The notes beneath the pieces are model-generated. The model searched no databases, had not been told where the DNA came from, and saw only the letters and a list, made by a program, of their open reading frames with translations. A stretch of 64,000 nucleotides of DNA from Bog-756 sp963699055 (GTDB lineage Bacteria; Actinomycetota; Acidimicrobiia; Acidimicrobiales; RAAP-2): assembly GCA_963699055.1 (NCBI GenBank), contig CAVOTA010000002.1, positions 248,001 to 312,000 of the forward strand, written 5' to 3'. The position numbers and the translations under genes were made by a program. Positions 25,453 through 35,306 of the stretch are shown piece by piece; the stretch's first letter is position 1; every line of letters starts with the position of its first letter.

Positions 25453-26136
25453 ATGGCACCCGCCGAGTCCTGCATCGTGGTGATCGAGGACGACCACAAC
25501 ATCAGCGACCTGGTCGCGCTCTACCTGCGCCGTGACGGGTTCCGGGTGCTCCAGGCCGATGACGCCGAGACCGGACTGGCGGTCATCGACCGGGAGCGGC
25601 CCCGTCTGGTGGTCGTCGACATCGGCCTGCCCGGCGAGCTGGACGGGCTCGACGTGTGCCGCCGGCTCCACGGTCGGACCCCGGCGGTCCCGGTGCTCGT
25701 CCTCAGCGCCCGCGACGACGAGGTCGACCGCATCCTCGGGCTGGAGCTCGGGGCCGACGACTACGTCACCAAGCCGTTCAGCGCCCGCGAACTGGTGGCC
25801 CGGGTCCATGCCATCCTGCGTCGCACCGCAGTCCCCGCCCCCACTGCGCCCGCCGTCGCCGCCTTCGGGGCGGTCGAGGTCGACGTCGGTCGCCGCGAGG
25901 CCCGGGTCGCCGGTGAGGTGGTCCCGCTCGCCACCCGCGAGTTCGACCTCCTCGCCTACCTGGTGGGCAACGAGGGACTCGCCCTCTCGCGCCAGCAGTT
26001 GCTGGACGGCGTGTGGGGGCCCGACTGGTACGGCGACGAGCGCACCGTCGACGTGCACGTGCGCCAGCTCCGCAAGAAGCTCGGGACCGACCTTCCCCTC
26101 GCCACCGTGTGGGGCGTCGGCTACCGGCTCGGATGA
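25453..26136 (+). CDS. OmpR-family response regulator
   Basis: 227 residues. Receiver domain 1-~118 with EDDHN acidic pocket, phospho-acceptor D in LVVVDIGLP, and K in DDYVTKPFS. Winged-helix DNA-binding domain ~135-227 (LATREFDLLAYLVGNEG... ERTVDVHVRQLRKKL). CAGGCT at 25441-25446 lies six bases before the ATG (leaderless). It precedes its kinase by 7 bases. Signal unknown. Confidence 0.93.
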   Translation: MAPAESCIVVIEDDHNISDLVALYLRRDGFRVLQADDAETGLAVIDRERPRLVVVDIGLPGELDGLDVCRRLHGRTPAVPVLVLSARDDEVDRILGLELGADDYVTKPFSARELVARVHAILRRTAVPAPTAPAVAAFGAVEVDVGRREARVAGEVVPLATREFDLLAYLVGNEGLALSRQQLLDGVWGPDWYGDERTVDVHVRQLRKKLGTDLPLATVWGVGYRLG

Positions 26137-26143
26137 CCGGACC

Positions 26144-27511
26144 GTGAGACGTCGGCTCACCATCGCCCTCATCGCCCTGGTGGTGGGGACCGTGGCCATC
26201 ACCAGCATCGGCAGTTTCGTGCTGATCCGCCGGGCCACGGTGGCGAACGCCGAGCAGGAACTGGCCCAGGAGGCCCAGGCCATCTCCCGCACACTCGCCG
26301 ATCGCGCTGCGCTGCCCAAGGTGGCGTTCCGCAAGGAGCTGGCCGTGGTCCGCAGCGCCGGCAACTTCGCCTCCACCCGGATCGTCCTGCTCCGCCCGGA
26401 CGGGAGCATCGTCGGCGATCTCGGGTCCGGGCTCACCAGCGCCCAGGTCGACCCCACCGTGCTGGCAGCCGGCCGGCAGGTGACGGGCCACACGGCATCC
26501 CTGCTCGCCTACTCCGCCGTGCCCACACCGTTGGCCGCGGTGACCACGGGGACGCCGGTGCTGGTGGTCACCCGGCAGATCCACAGCCCGGTGAACGGCA
26601 TCCGGTACTTCGCCTGGATCGGACTGGGTGCCGCCGCGGTCGCCGCGCTGGTGGCCGCCGCACTGGCGCGGCGGTTCACCCGCCCCCTGGTGGCCGCCGT
26701 CGACACGACCGGGCGGATCGCCGGAGGTGACCTCGACGCCCGGGTGCCCGTCCGGGCCCACGACGACCCCGAATTCACCCGGCTGGCCGAGTCCATCAAC
26801 ACCATGGGGGCCAACCTGGTGCGGGCCCGTGAGCAGGAGCGCCAGTTCCTCCTCTCCGTCTCCCACGAGCTGCGCACCCCGCTGACCTCGATCCGCGGCT
26901 ACTCCGAGGCGGTGGTGGACGGCGCCGTCGACGACCCGGTGGCCGCGGCCACCGTCATCAGCGCCGAGGCGCGGCGGCTCGAGCGACTCGTCCAGGACCT
27001 GCTGGACCTCGCCCGCCTGGACGCCGACCGGTTCTCGCTCGACCTGCGCCAGGTCGACGCCGCCGAGGCGGTGCGCCAGGTCGTCGGCGGCTTCCGGCCC
27101 CGCGCCGCCGACCTCGGTCTCGAACTCGTCCTCGCCCCCGGCTCGGAACTCCCCTGCCGGGTCGTGGCCGACAGCGACCGGCTCGGGCAGATCGTGGCCA
27201 ACCTGGTGGAGAACGCCGCCTCGTTCGCCCGCACCCGGGTGGTGGTGGGTGTGTCCGGGGACGCCTCCCGGGCCGTGGTCTGGGTGGACGACGACGGTCC
27301 GGGGATCCCCCCGGACCAGGTCGTCCGCATCTTCGACCGCCACGTCACCTCGGACCGCGCCGGGGCACCACGCAAGGGCTCCGGTCTGGGCCTGGCCATC
27401 GTGCGGGAGCTGGCCACGGGCATGGGGGCCACCGTGCAGGCCCAGTCGCCCCTGGTCGACGGCAGCGGGACCCGCATGGTCGTGGAGCTGCGTCCCGCCC
27501 CCGGGACGTAG
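26144..27511 (+). CDS. Sensor histidine kinase
   Basis: 455 residues from a GTG seven bases after the regulator. TM1 ~5-27, extracytoplasmic sensor ~28-155, TM2 near 160 (YFAWIGLGAAAVAALVAAALA), HAMP, HisKA with phospho-H in SVSHELRTPLTSIRG, and HATPase_c with NLVENA, DDDGPGIPPD and GSGLGLAIV. The sensor shows no recognised ligand fold. Partner of the regulator at 25453. Confidence 0.92.
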   Translation: MRRRLTIALIALVVGTVAITSIGSFVLIRRATVANAEQELAQEAQAISRTLADRAALPKVAFRKELAVVRSAGNFASTRIVLLRPDGSIVGDLGSGLTSAQVDPTVLAAGRQVTGHTASLLAYSAVPTPLAAVTTGTPVLVVTRQIHSPVNGIRYFAWIGLGAAAVAALVAAALARRFTRPLVAAVDTTGRIAGGDLDARVPVRAHDDPEFTRLAESINTMGANLVRAREQERQFLLSVSHELRTPLTSIRGYSEAVVDGAVDDPVAAATVISAEARRLERLVQDLLDLARLDADRFSLDLRQVDAAEAVRQVVGGFRPRAADLGLELVLAPGSELPCRVVADSDRLGQIVANLVENAASFARTRVVVGVSGDASRAVVWVDDDGPGIPPDQVVRIFDRHVTSDRAGAPRKGSGLGLAIVRELATGMGATVQAQSPLVDGSGTRMVVELRPAPGT

Positions 27512-27564
27512 GTCCGGGCCGGGGGATCCACGGCCGGGAGGTCCGCACCGTCCAGAATCGGCGC

Positions 27565-28539
27565 ATGGACGGGACACTGACGGTCGAGGGCACACGCACC
27601 GACGCCACGACCGCCGCCGTGGCCGACCTGGTCGCCCGCCGGGTGCCGTTCTGGCTCGATCTCGACGGCGTGGACGACGAGGCGTCCCAGCTGCTCGGCC
27701 AGACGCTGCACCTGCACCCGCTCGCCGTCGAGGACGCCGAGCACTTCGGCCAGCGACCGAAGATCGACGAATTCGACGACTTCACCTACTTCGTGGTCCA
27801 CGGCGCGGCATCCGAGGGCTTCGCCACCACCGAGCTGCACGTGTTCCTGCTGGACGACAGCGTGGTCACGGTGCACCACGGCACCTGTGCGCCGCTGACC
27901 GACGTGCACGACCGCATCGCCCGAAGGCGGGACGTCGACGAGGTGCCGCCCCAGCTGCTCCTGCTCTACCGCATCGTCGACAGCATGATCGACTCGTTCT
28001 TCCCCGTGCTCAGCGAGTTCGACGACCGCATCGACGAGCTCGAGGACGAGATCCTGCGCCAGCCCACCGAGGCACAGCTCGGCGTCCTCTTCGACCTGAA
28101 GCGGTCGCTGATCGGCATGCGCAAGGTGATCACGCCGCAGCGCGACATGTTCGCCGCCCTGGCGTCCGGTGTCGTGGAGCTGCCGGGGATGACGTCGGAA
28201 GGACAGCGCTACTTCCGTGACATCTACGACCACCTGATCCGCATCGCCGACGTCGTCGACGGCTACCGCGACCTCCTGTCCGGCGTCATGGACACCCACG
28301 TGTCGACCGTGTCCAACCGGCTGAACGTGGTGATGAAGCAGCTGACGATCATCGCCACCATCTTCCTCCCCCTCAGCTTCCTGACCGGGTTCTTCGGCCA
28401 GAACTTCAGCTACCTCGTCGGCCACGTCACCGGGCGGGCCCCGTTCCTGTACCTCGGTATCGGTCTCGAGGTGCTGACCGTCCTGATCCTGGTGTACTTC
28501 TTCAAGCGGCGGGGCTGGATCGGCGGGCCCACCACCTGA
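27565..28539 (+). CDS. CorA-family divalent cation channel, GQN variant
   Basis: 324 residues. Long cytoplasmic alpha/beta and helical funnel, then two C-terminal membrane segments (LTIIATIFLPLSFLTGFF and FLYLGIGLEVLTVLILVYFF). The signature loop after TM1 reads FFGQNF instead of the canonical YGMN, a variant seen in part of the CorA superfamily. Transport of Mg2+ or another divalent ion is inferred. CAGAAT at 27553-27558 is six bases before the ATG (leaderless). Confidence 0.87.
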   Translation: MDGTLTVEGTRTDATTAAVADLVARRVPFWLDLDGVDDEASQLLGQTLHLHPLAVEDAEHFGQRPKIDEFDDFTYFVVHGAASEGFATTELHVFLLDDSVVTVHHGTCAPLTDVHDRIARRRDVDEVPPQLLLLYRIVDSMIDSFFPVLSEFDDRIDELEDEILRQPTEAQLGVLFDLKRSLIGMRKVITPQRDMFAALASGVVELPGMTSEGQRYFRDIYDHLIRIADVVDGYRDLLSGVMDTHVSTVSNRLNVVMKQLTIIATIFLPLSFLTGFFGQNFSYLVGHVTGRAPFLYLGIGLEVLTVLILVYFFKRRGWIGGPTT

Positions 28540-28619
28540 GGCTCCGTGCGGCGGTCCCGGGGCGGGTGCCAAGATGCCCGGTGCGCCGGTCCGTCCGGCG
28601 ACGTAACGGGGAGGGACCC

Positions 28620-29447
28620 ATGACAGGCACGAGCGCACGTCCCGCCACGACGCCGGTCGTCGTCATCACCGGGGCCTCGGCGGGCATCGGGCTCGCCACG
28701 GCCGACCGGCTCCACGCATCGGGATGGACCGTGGTCGGCGCCAGCCGCCGGGGCACGTCCCCGGGCACCTGGCAGCCCCTCGTCATGGACGTCGACGACG
28801 ACGCGTCGGTGGTCGCCGGCATGGCCGGCGTCCTCACCGAGTACGGCCGACTCGACGCCGTGGTGGCCTGTGCCGGCTGGGGGCTGGCCGGCGCCGTCGA
28901 GCAGACGCCGATCGACGACGCCCGCGACCAGTTGGAGACCAACTTCTGGGGGGCGGTGCGCGTCGTCCAGTCCGCGCTGCCGGCCATGCGCACCGCCGGA
29001 GGCGGGCGCGTGGTCCTCGTCAGCTCCATCGGTGGCATCCTGGGGATCCCGTTCCAGGCCTTCTACAGCGCCTCCAAGTTCGCCATGGAAGGCTACGGCG
29101 AGGCCCTCGCCTACGAGGTCGCCCCGTTCGGCATCCACGTCACCCTGGTCGAGCCGGGGAACGTCCGCACCGACTTCACCGCCAGCCGTCGCGACGTCGA
29201 GGTACCCGAGGGTCCCGACGCCTATGCATCCGCCACGGCCAGGGCCATCGAGACCATGGAGCGCGACGAGCGCGACGGCGTGCCGGCCGGTGATGTGGCC
29301 GCCGTCATCGTCAAGGTGCTGGCATCGGGGCGGCCGCCGCGGCGGGCATCGGTGGGCAAGCTCGGCGAACGGGTCGGGATCGTGGGCAAGCGCCTGCTCC
29401 CCTACCGCCTCTTCGAGGCGGCGGCCAAGGGCAGTCTGGGCGTCTGA
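28620..29447 (+). CDS. SDR-family oxidoreductase
   Basis: 275 residues. Classical short-chain dehydrogenase: VITGASAGIG near the N-terminus, CAGWG in place of NNAG, catalytic S in VLVSSIGG, and YSASKFAMEGYGEAL (Y-x3-K). The length and FYSASKFA/ALAYEVAPFGIHVTLVEPGNVRTDF pattern match retinol-dehydrogenase-like SDRs of unknown substrate. GGGGAGG precedes the ATG. Monocistronic. Confidence 0.85.
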   Translation: MTGTSARPATTPVVVITGASAGIGLATADRLHASGWTVVGASRRGTSPGTWQPLVMDVDDDASVVAGMAGVLTEYGRLDAVVACAGWGLAGAVEQTPIDDARDQLETNFWGAVRVVQSALPAMRTAGGGRVVLVSSIGGILGIPFQAFYSASKFAMEGYGEALAYEVAPFGIHVTLVEPGNVRTDFTASRRDVEVPEGPDAYASATARAIETMERDERDGVPAGDVAAVIVKVLASGRPPRRASVGKLGERVGIVGKRLLPYRLFEAAAKGSLGV

Positions 29448-29687
29448 TCGTCCAGCGGCGACGTGTGCAGTCGGCGCCCACCCGAGGCGAGGGGACCGGG
29501 GACCGCCTCACCAACTCCGTCGACCCAGCCCGACCCGGTCGACCCGGCCCTCCCGATCGACCGCGCCGGCCGGATGGATGAGGACCGTTCCGGTGGTGCC
29601 ACCGAAGGTGGACGTGGTCCCGTACAGGCAGTGGGTCGGCCGGTCACCGGGAGGCAGGATGGACACCGGCCCGTGTGGCCGGGGCCG

Positions 29688-30854
29688 TCAGGCTCGAGCC
29701 ACCCCGTAGAAGGGAGCTGGTCGGGCGCGGGCGACCGTCCCGACGGGACCGCCCACGATCCCGGCCCGGACCGGGGTGGCGAGCGGTCCACCGCTTCCGG
29801 CGTCGCTCCCGGCCGCCGGGACGACGGCGACGCCGAACGGGTAGCTCACGCCTCCGACCGTCCGGGGCGCCGCGAGACCGGAGAAGATGCTCATGGTGTC
29901 GGACGCACCGTTGCCGACGTAGAGCCACCGGCCGCTCAGTCCCAGGGCGTCGGGATAGGCGCCTACCTCGACGACTCCCGCCACCGTGAGCGACGGGAGG
30001 CTCAGTACCATGACGTCGCCCGAGCCGGCCGCACCGACATAGGCCGTGCGCCCGTCGGGCGAGACGACGATGGCGCTGGGCGTGCAGCCGGGATCACCTC
30101 CCTTCTGGCAGACCAGGTCGACGGGCTGGCCGACCGTGCCGCTGGGCAGCGCGATCGGGATCACCGTGGCGTTGACGGCGTCCAGGACGTACGCCGTCCG
30201 GCCGTTCGGCGCGATGGCGATGGCCCTCGGCGACGTGCCCGGGAGTGGGATGGGCGTGAGCGCCTTCGGAGGCCAGGTCGTGAGGTCCACCGGGGTCACC
30301 TCTGCCGAGCCGAAGGCGGCGACGTAGGCCGTGGTCCCGTCCGGGGCGATGGCCAGCGACTCGGGATTGAGCCCGACGGCGACCGACGGCGACACGGCGC
30401 GGGTCGCCAGGTTGATCTCGCGCACCCAACGGCCCGGGTGGGCGGCCGTGCCCTGGAGGGTGACCAGGGCGAACCGGTCGTCCGGGGTGACGGCGACGGC
30501 CAGCGGGCCGGTTCCGACCGCGATGGGCGCGTCGGCGGTTCCGGTGGTCAGGTCGAGCGGCGTGACCGTGCGCGCCGGCTGATCGTAGAATCCGTAGTCC
30601 GCGACGTAGGCCGTCGACGTCGTCTGATCGATGGCGATTCCCGTGGGACCGTTGCCGGCGTGCGGGATCGTGCCGGCGAACCGGTCACCGGCGTAGACCG
30701 ACACCGTGGCGAGCTGGCTGTTCGTGACGTACGCCGTGGGGAGCGCGGTGGCGGCCGCCGCCGTGGCGGCCGGCTCGATGCACCCGACCGCTCCTGCGAG
30801 GGCGAGTGCGCAGACGCACGTCGCCACCAACCCCGTTCCGGCACGCAGGGACAC
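29688..30854 (-). CDS. Secreted YVTN-type beta-propeller protein
   Basis: 388 residues from a GTG at 30854 with GGGAGG just upstream; the longer frame to 31085 is Arg-rich and unlikely to be coding. N-terminal export signal (LVATCVCALALAGAVGC); the C in AVGC could be a weak lipobox. Then repeated beta-propeller blades of the YVTN kind: TAYVTNSQLATVSVY, TAYVADYGF, PLAVAVTPDDRFALVTL, ESLAIAPDGTTAYVAAFGS, IAPNGRTAYVLD, VVSPDGRTAYVGAAG. Probably surface-located. No enzymatic residues seen. Confidence 0.85.
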   Translation of the reverse strand: MSLRAGTGLVATCVCALALAGAVGCIEPAATAAAATALPTAYVTNSQLATVSVYAGDRFAGTIPHAGNGPTGIAIDQTTSTAYVADYGFYDQPARTVTPLDLTTGTADAPIAVGTGPLAVAVTPDDRFALVTLQGTAAHPGRWVREINLATRAVSPSVAVGLNPESLAIAPDGTTAYVAAFGSAEVTPVDLTTWPPKALTPIPLPGTSPRAIAIAPNGRTAYVLDAVNATVIPIALPSGTVGQPVDLVCQKGGDPGCTPSAIVVSPDGRTAYVGAAGSGDVMVLSLPSLTVAGVVEVGAYPDALGLSGRWLYVGNGASDTMSIFSGLAAPRTVGGVSYPFGVAVVPAAGSDAGSGGPLATPVRAGIVGGPVGTVARARPAPFYGVARA

Positions 30855-31288
30855 GGCAACCCTCCCGTTCTGACGGTCCGCACGCGGATCGCGAGCTCGC
30901 GGGAAGCCTATCGGCGGTGGCCCGTCCTGTCCTCGGGCCCCGGAGGCGGATCCCCTCCTCCGACCGAAGCGTGATCGGTCGCCCCGGGCCGGACCCCGAC
31001 CCGGCAGCCCGTGGGTCACGATCGTTCGACCGTGCACCGGGGACACCGTCCGGGAAGCGGACGGGTGGCGACCCTCCGGCTCCACGCGGACGCCCCCGGG
31101 ACGAGGGCTACGGCGAACGCGAGGGATCGGCGGTCGACCCCGGCAGGAACCTCATCCGGTTCGAGCCACCCCGTCGCCCGTCCGAGGCACACTCGTCGTG
31201 CGCCTCCGCGGCCGTCGGATCCGTGGGACACCGCACGATCGTGGTCCGGGGCGGGGACGTGGGTGGTCCGGTCGGTCCTCGACCGGCC
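30855..31288. other. 434-base stretch with no convincing gene
   Basis: GC-rich. Frames present are Arg/Pro/Ser-rich shadows without ribosome sites. I see no RNA gene. It separates the beta-propeller gene from the small Zn-protein pair and probably holds the beta-propeller promoter near its left end. Confidence 0.5.
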
Positions 31289-31477
31289 TCACGGGTGGAC
31301 CGACCACCTGAACCGGCAGTCCGAGCAATGGCACTCCCACACCGGGGATCCCGAGGTGTCGGACCTGCTGAACGCCGTGCCGATCTCCGCGCTGCCGCAC
31401 TGTGGGCACGAATCGTGCTCGGGATGCGGCGCCGCCCGAGCCGGGTCCAGGCTCCCCGTGGTCGGCTCGGTGGCCAC
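31289..31477 (-). CDS. Small zinc-ribbon protein
   Basis: 62 residues from a GTG at 31477. Two CxxC-type knuckles, CPQCGSAEIG and CHCSDCRFRW, form a rubredoxin/zinc-ribbon-like pair. Probably binds one Zn2+, possibly contacting nucleic acid or a protein. It lies seven bases after the small gene at 31485-31712 on the same strand, so they are likely co-transcribed. Confidence 0.6.
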   Translation of the reverse strand: MATEPTTGSLDPARAAPHPEHDSCPQCGSAEIGTAFSRSDTSGSPVWECHCSDCRFRWSVHP

Positions 31478-31484
31478 TAGGTGC

Positions 31485-31712
31485 TCATCCCCTGCGTGCG
31501 TCGAGCAGGCGTTGGATGTCCATCCGCTTCGACTCGGCGACCAACCACTCCCGGATCTGGGTGAGCTGGCGGTCGGACGGGAGGTGATGGTTCCCGAGGG
31601 GACCGTCGGTACGTGAGCCACACCGCCGACAGACCGGCATCCGACCGTTCGTCTCCGGTGCGTGGTGCTCGTCGAGTTGCCCACCCGTGTGCACGTCGCC
31701 CTCTGGAGCCAT
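31485..31712 (-). CDS. Small protein with one CxxC knuckle
   Basis: 75 residues. One CRRCGSRTDG knuckle followed by HHLPSDRQLTQIREWLVAESKRMDIQRLLD, a basic helical tail. GAGGAG precedes the ATG. With only one CxxC it would need a partner to bind metal in the usual way, possibly the co-transcribed zinc-ribbon protein. Confidence 0.6.
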   Translation of the reverse strand: MAPEGDVHTGGQLDEHHAPETNGRMPVCRRCGSRTDGPLGNHHLPSDRQLTQIREWLVAESKRMDIQRLLDARRG

Positions 31713-31953
31713 GGGTCTCCTCTCGGCCGCCCCGCACCGTGCACGAGTGGCGGCCAGCTCGGATGGATCCTGACGGCACCTGCGCGGTGCCGACTGCTTC
31801 CTCCGCCCACCCTAGGCCGTTCCCGTCGGCGCCGGGCCGGGGCCGACCGGCACCCGCACCCACCTGGGGATCGACCCCGTTCACCGTCACGGATGTCAGG
31901 ACGCCGGGGACCGGGCCCGCGACGGCAGGCGCCGAGGCCGGCCGGTGCGACGA

Positions 31954-32496
31954 TCAGACCTGTCGGCCCACGAAGGCGAGGAGTTCGTCCTGTACGTCGG
32001 CATCGGCAGAAGGGGTCAACCTCGGTCCGAAGAATCCGGGTGCACGGATGAGCGCGTCGATGGGCTCCAGGCGGGCGAGGACGACCGTGCAGGCCTCGGG
32101 GAGGAGCCGATCGTCGGCACCGACGGCGCGGGCGAGGTCCCAGGTGTGGACCAACAGGTCGCCGATGGGGAAACCGAGGCCGTCCCGGGCGGGCATCTCG
32201 CCGAAGGGGAGCTGGACGATCTCGTCGAGTGCTCCCGGCGCACCGAGCGCCTGCTCCGCCGCCGCACGAACGGTCCTCCACACCTGGACGAGATCCTCGC
32301 CCTCGGCGTCGATGTCCCCCGTGGCTCCGAGCGCCTTCGGCACCATCCGTTGCGCCCCGATGGCATGGTCCACCAGCTCGGTGACGTTCCAGTCGACGCA
32401 ACACGTCGGCCGCGCCCAGTCACCGGACCCCACACTCGTCAATCGTGCGCCGAAGCCGTCGGCCACCTGGCTCCACATCGTCAGTGCGTCAGTCAC
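31954..32496 (-). CDS. DinB / maleylpyruvate-isomerase-like protein
   Basis: 180 residues from a GTG at 32496 with AGAGGAG upstream. Four-helix metal-binding fold of the TIGR03083/TIGR03086 type: DWNVTELVDHAIGAQ supplies one His, and GDLLVHTWDLARAVG supplies the H-x-W-D pattern. Members in mycothiol producers are thiol-dependent isomerases or transferases of unknown substrate. mshD at 45.3 kb fits this. Confidence 0.82.
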   Translation of the reverse strand: MTDALTMWSQVADGFGARLTSVGSGDWARPTCCVDWNVTELVDHAIGAQRMVPKALGATGDIDAEGEDLVQVWRTVRAAAEQALGAPGALDEIVQLPFGEMPARDGLGFPIGDLLVHTWDLARAVGADDRLLPEACTVVLARLEPIDALIRAPGFFGPRLTPSADADVQDELLAFVGRQV

Positions 32497-32735
32497 GTCA
32501 ACTCCTCTGCCCGGGGGCCCGGGGTCGGACCCCCGTCGTCGGAGTGTATTCCCGTGCGGCGTGGCGGTTGCCGAGCTGCGGGGCATCGGTCACCCGGGAC
32601 CGGCGGGACGGAGGGCCGACGCCCTCGGTGGGCCCCCTCGTCGACCCGGGGCGCATCCCCACCCGGGCGCCACGGCCCGGTCCTGCGACGCCACCCGTCC
32701 GACGGTTCGGGAGACCGTCCACCCGGGCGGGGGCG

Positions 32736-33281
32736 TCACGTCCCGTGATGGTCGGGACGGGCCGTCGTCGATCGCTGGGCGAGCTCGCGGAAGGCCACCT
32801 CGTCCTCCGGCGACAGGAACGCCCGTCGGGGAACCAGGAAGCATCCCGGACCCTTCCCGACCGTGAGCAGGTAGAGGTCGTCCCGCAGGTCCACCTCCGA
32901 GAACATCGGCCACCTGAGGACGGAATCGTTGAGTGTCGTGTGGCGGGCGATCCCCTCGTCCGTGATCTCCAGTGTCCGGACCTCGAACTGCCGCTCCACC
33001 CGCTTCCAGATGCGATCGGGGGTGAGGGGGACGGCCACGAGGAAGATCAGGAGGATGACCCCACCCAGGGTCAGGAGGACGACCCAGGCCAAGGTGTCGC
33101 CCGGGTCCAGTGCCGCCACGACGGCGCCGGCCACGACCAGGACGATGCCGGCGACCGGCAGGATCCAGGTCTGCCACCGGTGGACGGCCTGGCGGTAGAC
33201 GACCGGCACGACCTCGTCCCGGGTCAGCCGGTGCTCGGACGTCCGGATGTGGACCGCCGACGGGCCTGCGGGATCCGACAT
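32736..33281 (-). CDS. YcxB-like membrane protein
   Basis: 181 residues from the ATG at 33281. Two adjacent membrane segments (WILPVAGIVLVVAGAVVAAL; LAWVVLLTLGGVILLIFLVAV) near residues 36-85, then a PH-like cytoplasmic domain (RTLEITDEGIARHTTLNDSVLRWPMFSEVDLRDDLYLLTV), the layout of YcxB-like proteins. Function unknown in the family. Confidence 0.72.
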   Translation of the reverse strand: MSDPAGPSAVHIRTSEHRLTRDEVVPVVYRQAVHRWQTWILPVAGIVLVVAGAVVAALDPGDTLAWVVLLTLGGVILLIFLVAVPLTPDRIWKRVERQFEVRTLEITDEGIARHTTLNDSVLRWPMFSEVDLRDDLYLLTVGKGPGCFLVPRRAFLSPEDEVAFRELAQRSTTARPDHHGT

Positions 33282-33416
33282 CGCTCGCCTCTCGTCCGGC
33301 CTCGGCAACGAACGTAGTCCCTCGGGAACCGCACCGACCGGTGACTCGACGGGTGGCACCGGAGCCCGCCCGACACCGGCCCGGGCGGTGCCTCGGCGAT
33401 CACGCGTGCGTGCCGG

Positions 33417-33785
33417 TCACTCGGGGATCTGCGTCGACAGGCAGAACGGGTGACCGGCCGGGTCGATCAGCACGAGGTAGCGGTCGGGAGCCGGTAGCGT
33501 CGGGGCCCGGACGGCACCGAGGGACACCGCCCGTTCCTCGGCCCGGGCGAGGTCGTCGACCGCCAGGTCGAGGTGCACCTGCTTGGGTACCGGGCCCCCG
33601 GGCCACGTCGGCGGCGAGTAGTCCTCGACCCGGGTGGCGGCGAGCCACAGACGATCGGTCTTCACGGCGGCGAAGTCCTCGTTGGCGAAGGTGACCTGGC
33701 CCCCGAGCAGCGCGGCCCAGAACGCACTGAGCGGCCCGGGGTCGGCGCAGTCCAGTGCGATGGAACCCAAACGTATGTTCGACAT
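33417..33785 (-). CDS. VOC/glyoxalase-like family protein
   Basis: 122 residues. Two beta-alpha-beta-beta-beta modules: LGSIALDCADPGPLSAFWAALLGG and KQVHLDLAVDDLARAEERAVSLGA, ending in YLVLIDPAGHPFCL. Metal ligands are not the standard glyoxalase set, so a binding or resistance role is possible. TAGGGT at 33792-33797 (minus strand) is six bases before the ATG. Confidence 0.85.
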   Translation of the reverse strand: MSNIRLGSIALDCADPGPLSAFWAALLGGQVTFANEDFAAVKTDRLWLAATRVEDYSPPTWPGGPVPKQVHLDLAVDDLARAEERAVSLGAVRAPTLPAPDRYLVLIDPAGHPFCLSTQIPE

Positions 33786-34024
33786 GACCAGACCCTACGC
33801 AGACGATCGGGATCCGGCAACCGCCACGCTCCGACCGACGACACCCGGCGTGGGCGGACCGACCGACGGGGTACGGCCCGGACGCCGCCGCTCCGTCTCG
33901 TGCACCGCCACGAGCCGCCTGCGGGCCCTCGGCCGGGAGACCCGCCTCCGGCCGGTCCACCGCCTCATCTCACCCTCTACTTCAGGTTCACCGTTACCCT
34001 GGTCGAGGGTTCGGCGGCGGTCCC

Positions 34025-35210
34025 TCAGCGGGCGACGCCCGACCAGTACGACCCGTCCAACATGCCCACCAGGGTCGACCGGTGGATGATCAGGTCGTCG
34101 ATGTCGTCGGGCGCCTCGGCCTCGCCGAAGAAGATCGACCGCTCGGTCACCCGGCGCATGATGACACCGTGGCGCATGGCGGCGTAGGCGATGTGCCACG
34201 TCAGGTCCCCCACCTCGTGGCCGGCGGCCTCGGCGTAGGTGGCGGCGACGTCCACCGGGCGGAACATGTCCGGCAGTCCCGGTGCCCCGAGCTGCACGGC
34301 CAGGTCCTGGAAGAACAGGTGGAGGTAGCACATCCACCCGAGGTCGACCTCGGGCGGTGCCACCGCCGCCATCTCCCAGTCGAGGACGGCGACGACCTCG
34401 TTGTCCCGGAACATCATGTTGCCGATGCGGCCGTCGCCCCACGACAGCGCATCGGGGCCGGCGTCGGACGGCAGGTTCTCCGTCAACCACACGAAGCACT
34501 CGTCGAGCAGCGCCGAGGGCGTGTCCTTGACGACCCACTCGTGGTACGACTTCCAGTGGTTGAGGCTGCGCTCGAGCGCCGTGTCACCGGGCTGGTCGAG
34601 CTGCAGGAACGACAGGTCGTGGGTGTCGGGCCGGAGGGAGTGGATCCCGGCCATGGCCCGGACGGCCGACTCCTGGATGGTGCGCCGGGCGGCATCCGTG
34701 CCGTCGAAGACCCAGTTGTCGCCGAAAGTGTAGGGAAGTACGTCGGGCGGTACCAGCCCGTCGACCCGGTCCATCACGAAGAACGACCCGCCGAGGACCT
34801 CGGGGTCGGGTTCGTACCAGTGGGTCTCGGGGATGGGCACGTCGGTGTGCTGCGACACCAGCCGCATGACCCGGTACTGCATGTCGAGGTCGTAGGTGGT
34901 GAAGACCGGGTAGTCCGTCGCCGGCGGCTCCACCCGGACCACCAGGCGCCGCTCGACGGTCAAACCGCCCTCGTCCCACCGGGCGGTCACGAGCAGGGTC
35001 TCCGACGACATGCCGTTGCTCTCCGGGCTGGTGAGCTCCACCACCTCCGCACCGTTGCCCTCGGGCAGCGTCGTCCGCAACCATGCCTGGAACTGGTCCC
35101 GCATCACCTCGGGATCCCTGGTCGAACGGGTGATCCGTTCGGCGTCCATCTGCACGGTGCCGTCCGGACGGTCATCGGCGGACTCGTCCGGCGCGGTTTC
35201 GGTCGTCATC
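34025..35210 (-). CDS. Phosphotransferase (APH / ACAD10-like) family protein
   Basis: 395 residues from the ATG at 35210, with a GGGGGAG ribosome site. Kinase-like fold: SNGMSSETLLVTARW (P-loop-like), LVVRVEP, FFVMDRVDG hinge, catalytic loop LSWGDGRIGNMMF (D, N) and VAVLDWEMAAV (DFG-like D). This matches bacterial proteins like human ACAD10/11 N-termini that act on hydroxy-acids or acyl-CoA precursors, rather than true aminoglycoside kinases. Monocistronic. Confidence 0.82.
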
Positions 35211-35306
35211 GGCTCTCCCCCACTCGTGGCGGCACCTGCCGGTCGGTCCCCCGTCCGTGCCTGCCTGCGGGGCAATGTAGCGCGGCGGCTGTGGCCGTCG
35301 GCACCG

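Noticed and set aside
25778..27595. 605-aa minus-strand frame over the two-component genes
   Set aside because: Gly/Asp/His-rich shadow frame typical of high-GC DNA. The plus strand encodes clear regulator and kinase domains.
31289..32404. 371-aa minus-strand frame
   Set aside because: Only its last 62 residues (zinc-ribbon) look like protein. The rest is an Arg/Gly-rich shadow of the DinB-like gene and the small CxxC gene.
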